Below, in pieces: positions 57,840 through 64,000 of a stretch of DNA of 64,000 nucleotides. Position 1 is the first letter of the stretch; each line of letters opens with the position of its first letter. Where the stretch lies: assembly GCA_948474755.1 (NCBI GenBank), contig CAOLHI010002553.1, forward strand, positions 124,001-188,000, written 5' to 3'. The stretch is from Ctenosaura bakeri. Its lineage: Eukaryota > Chordata > Lepidosauria > Squamata > Iguanidae. The position numbers and the translations under genes are program-made. Under the pieces are notes generated by a model. The model had not been told where the DNA came from, searched no databases, and saw only the letters and a program-made list of their open reading frames with translations.

Positions 57840-57950
57840 AAAAATTGTTTTATATTTTAAATTGTTCTATTTGATTTTATTGCAAGCTGCCCAGAGATCT
57901 CATGGGATGGGATGGAGCGGAAATATGGTAAATAAAATAAAATATTTATT
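57840..57950 (+). mobile_element. LINE or SINE 3' end of L2/CR1-like type
   Basis: It reads ATTGCAAGCTGCCCAGAGAT, GGGATGGGATGGAGCGGAAA and then AAATAAAATAAAATA, a typical squamate LINE-derived tail. The MITE upstream at 57617 may be inserted in the same old element. Confidence 0.55.
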
Positions 57951-58985
57951 TTGTCTTGAATGAGCACCTTCCTTAGCTTCCAGAGGCTTCCGGGGGCTAC
58001 CATGGTTAGCCATGAGGGAAAAACAGTTTGGTTTTATGGGAAAATGTGCCAGAAGTTTTTTTAATGTGTCCTGTGAGGGCTCTACTTGAGCCCCTCATAC
58101 TGATTCAGATATAGGCCTATTACAGGAATGGCTTCCAGCGTAAGAGCAGAATAGATGGTAATGAAAAGAGATTTCAAAATCAGCAAAGAGTCATCCTTTT
58201 AAAGGCATGTTGCATTCAAAAACTACACTGACTGTTCTGAAAACCACAAAACAGGAATAGTACATTTTGTTCATCCATTTCTCAGTTCTCTGCCTCAGAA
58301 TCAGAGGAGAAATTACTATACCAAGTGTAGATAATTGCATTTTACTTCACCCTGTTTAGAAATTGCCTTGCTATGTTGACATCGGCACCCTAGGAGAACA
58401 ATCACACTTCATTGCACTTGTACTAAATTTGCTTCTTAGTGTCAGCTATGCCTGAATCTACTTATTTGCAGTAAGTCTAATGGCTAACAAAACTGAAATT
58501 ACACCTAGAGACACACTTGTAGAGTCAAAGAAAGAATTTCTGGGCTTACTGGTCTTAATGGAGGATCTGTAGAGAATGTGGGTAGAAATGCTAGGTATAA
58601 AACTGACCTCACTCTTCCAGTTGTACCTTTCCTTTGATGTAATCTCACCTGATGATATAGTGCGCACATTATGTGTTTGTGTGTCTATATATATAATTTG
58701 TTGATTCCATTCTTCTATATACAAAAAAAAGTATAGGGTTCTGAATGGTTGGTCTCATCAACTAGAGGCTGGGTAAATCAGCACATCTTGCCAGATCTGG
58801 CCCTTCTATCAGGTAGAGTGATACTATGGCTTCATATGGAAGTTGCTGCGGACTGGACTGGGACCCTCAACTATTTCCACCAGAGCCTTCAGAACTTTCT
58901 CCCATGCACCACCATACTGCCCTGAATCCTATGGTGACACTTGATTACTACTTGAGTAGGAGACCACCAGGCACCTCTAGGCAAT
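57951..58985. other. Unrecognised stretch
   Basis: No recognisable family or gene. The part from about 58820 may be the eroded head of the SINE that follows. Confidence 0.42.
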
Positions 58986-59105
58986 GGTTAGGAAACAATC
59001 CTGTGTGAATCTATGTGAGGCCCTGCCAGTCAAACTGATAATACTGGACTACATGAACCAATGGCCTGACTCAAAATAAGGCAGCTTTCTGTGCTTTCTA
59101 TTCTC
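58986..59105 (+). mobile_element. MIR-like SINE 3' part
   Basis: It contains CCTGCCAGTCAAACTGATAA, ACTGGACTACATGAACCAAT and CTGACTCAAAATAAGGCAGC, the plus-strand version of the tail seen at 7775. Confidence 0.65.
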
Positions 59106-59228
59106 TCTAATCTTGGAGGACAGAGCTATGTGTACCACATAGTATGTCCCATACTTCTTAAACTAACCTACTACCCTGAGGAGAGGTACAAAATGTCCCA
59201 TCACCAGTGATGAATGAAGTGAGACTCA

Positions 59229-59480
59229 AGCCATTTTCACACCTCACCCTTTTCCATTGTTATCCCAGCATCATCCAGGCAGCACCTTTGCCAAAGCTCC
59301 CCTCCATACCCAGCTGACTGCCGGCAGATGGGAGTGTGAGCAACAAACACTTTCCTTCTGCAGTGCAGTTGGCTTCTTTCCAATGCTGCACTGGAGAAGG
59401 AAGTACATCGATCATATTTCCTCCTGTTTCGCATGGCCACTGGTGACAGGCGCTTCGCACGATTGTAGACCATTAATGGA
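59229..59480 (+). mobile_element. 400-bp PIF/Harbinger-like transposon, interrupted by L1
   Basis: It begins AGCCATTTTCACACCTCACC after a TCA flank at 59226-59228. The interior aligns with 33702-34102 in the same orientation: CAGCTGACTG, TGGGAGTGTGA, and TTGTAGACCATTAATGG near the 'gtcattaacagg' of that copy. It stops where the L1 T-run begins, so the right part is missing or lies beyond the L1. Confidence 0.68.
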
Positions 59481-59639
59481 CTTTTTTTGTTTTTTGTTTA
59501 TTAAATATTTTTATTAAAAATTTCATTGCATAAAAAAACCAGAGTGGATATACCCCGTTATCAGTTATATCACAGCTTTCCACCCACCCCACTTCCATAT
59601 TATTTTATTCCAGTTGAGTCTTCTTTGTTTCCATTTACC

Positions 59640-62600
59640 AAAAGAAAAAGAAAGAATAACAATTACATTTCCATTTGCAGAAAAGAAAAACAATTACATT
59701 ACCTCTTTCTTGGATTTCATTTACTTTTATATTTTTATCTATTCCAAAACTCTTTTCCATTCCCTTTCAAAGTTCTGGATAGGTTTATTTTTCAATGAAA
59801 ATGCTAACTTTTCTGTCTCTACCATATCCAGAACTTTTAATTTCCACTTTAAAATAATAATTTTCTTCTTTCCAATGTTGTGCATATATCAACCTTGCAG
59901 CTGTTATCAAATCTTCTGATGACTTCTAATCTCCTTTTGTTGTCCTAACACATTTAACAAATTCAATTCTTATCATTTCAAAGTTCATTTTACAATTCTT
60001 TGAATTTCATCATGTCCCCCCTTTAAAAATTTTTGCCCTTCCACAAGTCCACCACATACAAAAAAAGGACCCAATCTTTTCATCACACTTCCAACTTTTC
60101 GATTCCCATTTTTAATTATTTTTTGAAATCTTTCGGGGGTCATATACCATCATTAACATTTTGAAAAAGTTTTCTTTAAATTTTAAATTGGGGGGTACAT
60201 TTTATATCATTTTTCCCAACTTTCTCCCAAACTTTAATTCAATTGGATATCCCACATTTGAGCCCATTTAACCATTGTATCTTTAACTACTTCTGTTTTT
60301 TTTTCTTTTCAAAATAGTTTATAAATTTTTGAAATTCTTTTCTTTTGATTTTCCTTCATCAATATATAAATTCACTCTCTTTCTTAAATCCATATAGTTT
60401 TTGATCCATTTTAAATTTTTCTTTTAGTTATCACCATGGGAACCAATTTAGCTCATGCCAGTCAGACTTTAGTTTTTTATTTAACATTCTTGGTTTGCCC
60501 CCTTCCCATTTCAATATGTCTTGATATCTTAAAAAATTCCCTTGTTTTGTTGGAGCAATTTTATAATTCTTTAGGTGAAGTCTGTTGGAAGTTTTGTATA
60601 ATATTTCTTTTTTATTTGTAGCCAAACCTTTAACAGTATCTTCCAGATGCAATGATAATTGAATTCTTTATTCACCGCTAATCTATCATAACATAAATAT
60701 CCATGCCACCCGAATCTGTTATTTATTTCTTAAATTTTCATGGTTGTTCTCTCTAATTGAATCCAGTCTTTAATCCAATCTAGACAGCATGCATAATAAC
60801 AAATTTGCAGTGATGGAAGATCAAATCCTCCTTTTCTTTTTTAAAAGCTTTTTGAATCTTATCCTTGGTTTTTTCCCTTCCCAAAATCTTTTTCCCTTTT
60901 CCCATTCTTTAAATATTTTCTCTCTTCCTAATATTGGTAAATTCTGAAAAAGGAACATAAGTTTTGGTAGTAAGGACATTTTTAAAACATATATTCTTCC
61001 CGGGAAAAAAAAGATTTAGTTTTTTCAATTTTCCATATAATTTTTAATCTCTTTCCATATCTTCAAATAATTGTTGTCGAATAATTTTTGGGTTTCCCTT
61101 TTTTTCATTAACATAATTCCTAACACAATTCCTAAGTATCTTTTTTCTTAGTTAATTGACATCCAGGTCTACTCTCCAAATAGTTTGCTTTTTTTTAGTC
61201 ATATTCAATGTACACATTGTTTTTTCCTTTTATCTTATATCCTGCCACTTGACCATATCTTTGCAAAGTTTCCATCAGTGCCTGAACTGATTTTTGTAAA
61301 ACCCCTAAAAAATATAATTATGTCATCTGCGAAAGCTTTTAATTTCAGTTCCTTTTTCCTTATTTTCAAGCCTTTTATCTGTGTCCTCACTTATTGTATT
61401 CACAATATTCCCAAAACAGTATAAATAATAATGGTGATAAAGGACCCTTGCCATACCCCTTTATTAATTACGAAGCTTGTCTAAATATCTCCATTTATTA
61501 TTGATCTTGCAGATTGTTTTATATCTCAATCAATTTACAAAATCTTGTGCCATATCACATTCTCTCAATACCCGATGTATAAAGGCCCAAAACCTATGAA
61601 TGCCTTTTTGTAAAAAAAAATGAGTGCTGCTTTCTTCCCTGTGTTTTTATCAAAATATTAATTTAAATTAGGTTTGATTTTTTTCTAAATCACCTGAGAG
61701 AAACCCTGTTAGACCTTTTAATTTTATCCTGTAATATCTGTCTCAACTGTTTTGCCAACGAGCCCCAAAAATTTTATAATCTACATTCAACAAGGAGATT
61801 TTTCTGTAATTCTTAACTTTTTTTTTATCTTACCCTCTTTGGGTATCAGTACAATGTTAGATTCTCCCAGGATTTCAGTTTACCATATTTCATTTTCTTC
61901 AAAGTTGCTTGAATTGGTTTAGTTAATTCTTTTATAAATCTTTTATAATATAGCATGGTGAACCCATCTGGTCCGGGTCCCTTGTCCACTTTCAAATCTT
62001 TTACAGTCTCTTCAATTTCAGTAATTGTTATTGATTTATTCAACTTTTTTTTCCCAAATGATTTTTTTGGGTTTTTTTTTTTGAAAAATTTAGAAATATT
62101 TCTCATATTATGAGGGGATTTCATTTAAAGAAAGTTTTCCAAAATTTCTTCAAATTTCTGTTTTATTTTTTTTTTTAGTAATCAACTTCTTTCCACATTT
62201 CAGCAAAAATTATGTTCCTTTCTTCTTTTTAAAGTTTGTATGAAACCATTTCCCTGTGTTTTAGCATGTTCAAATTGAGTTAATTTCACCTGTTTCATCT
62301 TTTTCTCTTCAGTTTTTTTATCGCCATCTCCTTCTGTATTTTCTTAATCTCCTGCTGAGTGATCGTTGCAATGGATTTTTCTTAAGTTCTTTCTCTTTCT
62401 TTGGAGTTTGGTCAATAACACTTGATATTTCTCCCCCCCTTTTTTGCTTTAAATTTTGGGTTTGCTGTTAAAAAAAAACCTGTCATTACCAGCATCAACC
62501 TGCATAAAAGTTTTGATGATCCCAAACCGTTTTATTTTCATATCTTCTTTTATATTTTTTTTAAAATATTTTAACATTCTTTCGTTTTTTTATATCTCTT

Positions 62601-63235
62601 CATCTTTAAATAAATAAAATTTTAATGATTGAAATTGTTTAGTTTTTTGGATTTGCAAATTATCGGATGATGATCGAGATCCCTTTTGACAAATTTCTGT
62701 TTCCTTATCTCTGAAACAAATGTTTAGAAATCAAGATCATATCTATTGGGGACCAAAGATTGATGAACTTCAGGAAAAAAAGTAAAATCTTTGACTTTTG
62801 GAAAAAAGTTTATTTAAAAAGACAATTCTTCACACATCTAAAAGAAAACTTTTGGAAATTTCCCCCTCTCATTCCTGATCTTCTTTTTTGAGAGGTTGTT
62901 TTATCCATTTTAATATCCAAAATCCATTCCCAATCACCCGCTAAAATCCAATCTTCATACTCATATGCTGATACTTTAAAAAATTCAGCTTTATTTTTGT
63001 TTGCGGCATAAACACTAACCAAAAATTTTTTTTACCATTTTTTAGAATTTTAAAAGCCCAATATTCTTCCTTCCTATTTTCAAAAAATTTTTTTTGCTTG
63101 AATATCTTTTTTGATATAAATACAACCTCTTTTTTTCTTTCATTGAAGAAGCAAAACACTGACCAATTTAGAATTGTATAAGCACTTTTCTTAAGTTTTT
63201 TTATACGAGTCTCTAAAAACCACAATTTAGGGTTT
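59640..63235 (-). pseudogene. L1 ORF2: endonuclease and reverse transcriptase, many frame breaks
   Basis: The endonuclease part shows FLETRIKK, KEVVFISKK, VSVYAANKNKAEFF and ILAGDWEW in the right order (GDFN is usual). The RT part shows ITEIEETVKDLKVDKGPGPD around 61980 and the catalytic FADD at 61322-61333 in the context KAFADDIIIF. The tail has a Cys/Trp motif at about 60020-60110 and ITAARLIYAQHWKEEN at about 59890. The arrangement and length of about 3.6 kb match a full ORF2. The frame changes repeatedly, mostly at T or A runs, so the segment as given cannot encode a protein. Either the element is old or the sequence has homopolymer errors. Confidence 0.9.
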
Positions 63236-63299
63236 TAATTTTTCTAAATGATGAAAAATCTGTCTTTTCTTTGATTGTGAATTTATTTCCTTTACATTC

Positions 63300-64000
63300 C
63301 ATAAATTTTTCAATTTACTGTTCTTCTTTACTTCCCTTTTTTCTTTTTTTTTTTCTCTTCTTGTTCTACCATTTCTGCCTCTTCTTCTGACATTGGACTA
63401 GCTTCGTCTGCATGCCCCTTGATCTGTGTCAAATCCCTTGTTTTTTCTGGTTTCTTACCTTTAGTCTTTTTATTTTAGAGCCAATTTTCAGATAATTCTC
63501 TTGGAATTCCATTGCTTGCTGCACTATTTATTCTCCCTTTTTCTACCTTCAAAGAAAAAAGGGAAAACCCTTCTGGTAACTCCCTTTACCCTTTTTTTCT
63601 TTATTGGAGAATCTTTACCAAAAATGCATACTCTCTTCTACTTTCTCCACTTTGGGGGTACATCCTTGAAAAATTTTAAATTTATTTCTCCATTTAATTT
63701 TTCTTTATAATTTTTTAAAGATTAGATCCTATTTTTTAAAAATAAACCCCAAAAGTCTTTAGGAGGTCCCTCTGTTTTGCCACTGCCATTAAATTTTAAA
63801 ACCTTATCTAATTAGTTAAATCTTGCCCTTTTTTGGCTTATATATGGTGCCAAAATATTTTTACTCTTTGGTGTAGGTTTTCCCCTTTTTTTTTTTTAGG
63901 GAACCCAACTTCAAACATCTACTTTGTTGGTGAATTTCCAATCTCATTATAGTTTCTTTATCTCTTTGCTGTTCTTTCTTCAACTGCTCTACCTGGTCCT
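63300..64000 (-). pseudogene. L1 ORF1 part (coiled-coil region), truncated by window edge
   Basis: Minus-strand reading at the far right gives DQVEQLKKEQQRDKETIM followed by RLEIHQQSRCLK, which resembles the end of the ORF1 coiled coil and the start of its RNA-binding domain. Further on there is a Lys/Glu-rich part at 63330-63440 (plus-strand poly-pyrimidine). The frame is broken. The identification rests on position and coiled-coil character. Confidence 0.62.

Larger units (their letters stand above)
59482..64000 (-). mobile_element. Near full-length L1 LINE (antisense, runs off the right edge)
   Basis: On the minus strand, from right to left, are ORF1 coiled-coil sequence (about 63300-64000), the ORF2 endonuclease (63230-62650), RT (about 62100-61100), the Cys/Trp region (60000-60110) and the C-terminus (59760-59940), ending in a T-run (A-tail) at about 59482-59500. 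It is the longest element in the window and its 5' end lies outside it. Confidence 0.92.

Noticed and set aside
1..64000. CRISPR arrays, bacterial operons, tRNA or rRNA genes
   Set aside because: The tandem arrays are microsatellites without spacer structure; the only tRNA-like sequences are SINE heads; everything else fits a vertebrate genome.

Overview
The window reads as non-coding, repeat-rich DNA from a squamate reptile, most likely a lizard. The evidence is a set of repeats that together point to squamates: tRNA-derived SINEs of the Sauria type carrying a Bov-B-like 3' tail, a Bov-B (RTE) LINE 3' end, CR1 with the ATTCTATG-type terminal repeat, L2-clade and L1 LINEs, a second tRNA-headed SINE family, and many short non-autonomous DNA transposons. 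I found no exon of a host gene, no rRNA or tRNA gene, no CRISPR array and no operon. Every translated segment I can recognise belongs to a retrotransposon reverse transcriptase or endonuclease.

Layout. 0-5.4 kb: a trinucleotide microsatellite, a 5'-truncated CR1 with an open RT C-terminus (815-1858), a GATG/GATA microsatellite, an L1-type 3' end and a 104-bp palindrome. 5.6-9.2 kb: short fold-back elements, a degraded SINE, and a GC-rich stretch with a TTGAAC-like hexamer array. 9.2-25.3 kb: mostly unrecognised AT-rich sequence carrying a 429-bp DNA transposon (12636-13064), fold-back elements, two SINEs and a composite element with a 99-bp tandem repeat (23560-24100). 25.36-27.30 kb: an L1 with a classic 5' inversion and a visible target duplication. 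29.9-42.9 kb: a SINE tail, an L2 remnant, a 401-bp DNA transposon (33702-34102), a tRNA-SINE next to a Bov-B 3' end, a dispersed ACTTGA-rich repeat, and a probable solo LTR (about 42.2-42.9 kb). 44.3-50 kb: microsatellites, an antisense L1 fragment, the inverted second copy of the ACTTGA-rich repeat, and a hAT-like remnant. 52.8-59.5 kb: two fold-back elements with exact TCA target duplications, a GC-rich multi-hairpin element (56661-57136), a pogo/mariner-like MITE, and a third copy of the 400-bp family that an L1 interrupts. 59.5-64 kb: an almost full-length antisense L1 running off the right edge, with many apparent frame breaks at homopolymers.

The elements depend on one another in ways the sequence shows. 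The Sauria SINE tail at 22.7 kb matches the Bov-B 3' end at 36.15 kb, which fits mobilisation of the SINE by Bov-B machinery. Three sizes of DNA transposon share GGCC(C/A)TTT-type termini. Two of them show exact 3-bp target duplications (TCA, TAA), which suggests one PIF/Harbinger-like group mobilised by a transposase not encoded here; the third (multi-hairpin) shares only the termini. I found no convincing new functional system. The most informative items are the twin-primed L1, the multi-hairpin element, the 3-bp-TSD family and the probable sequence-quality problem at the right end.
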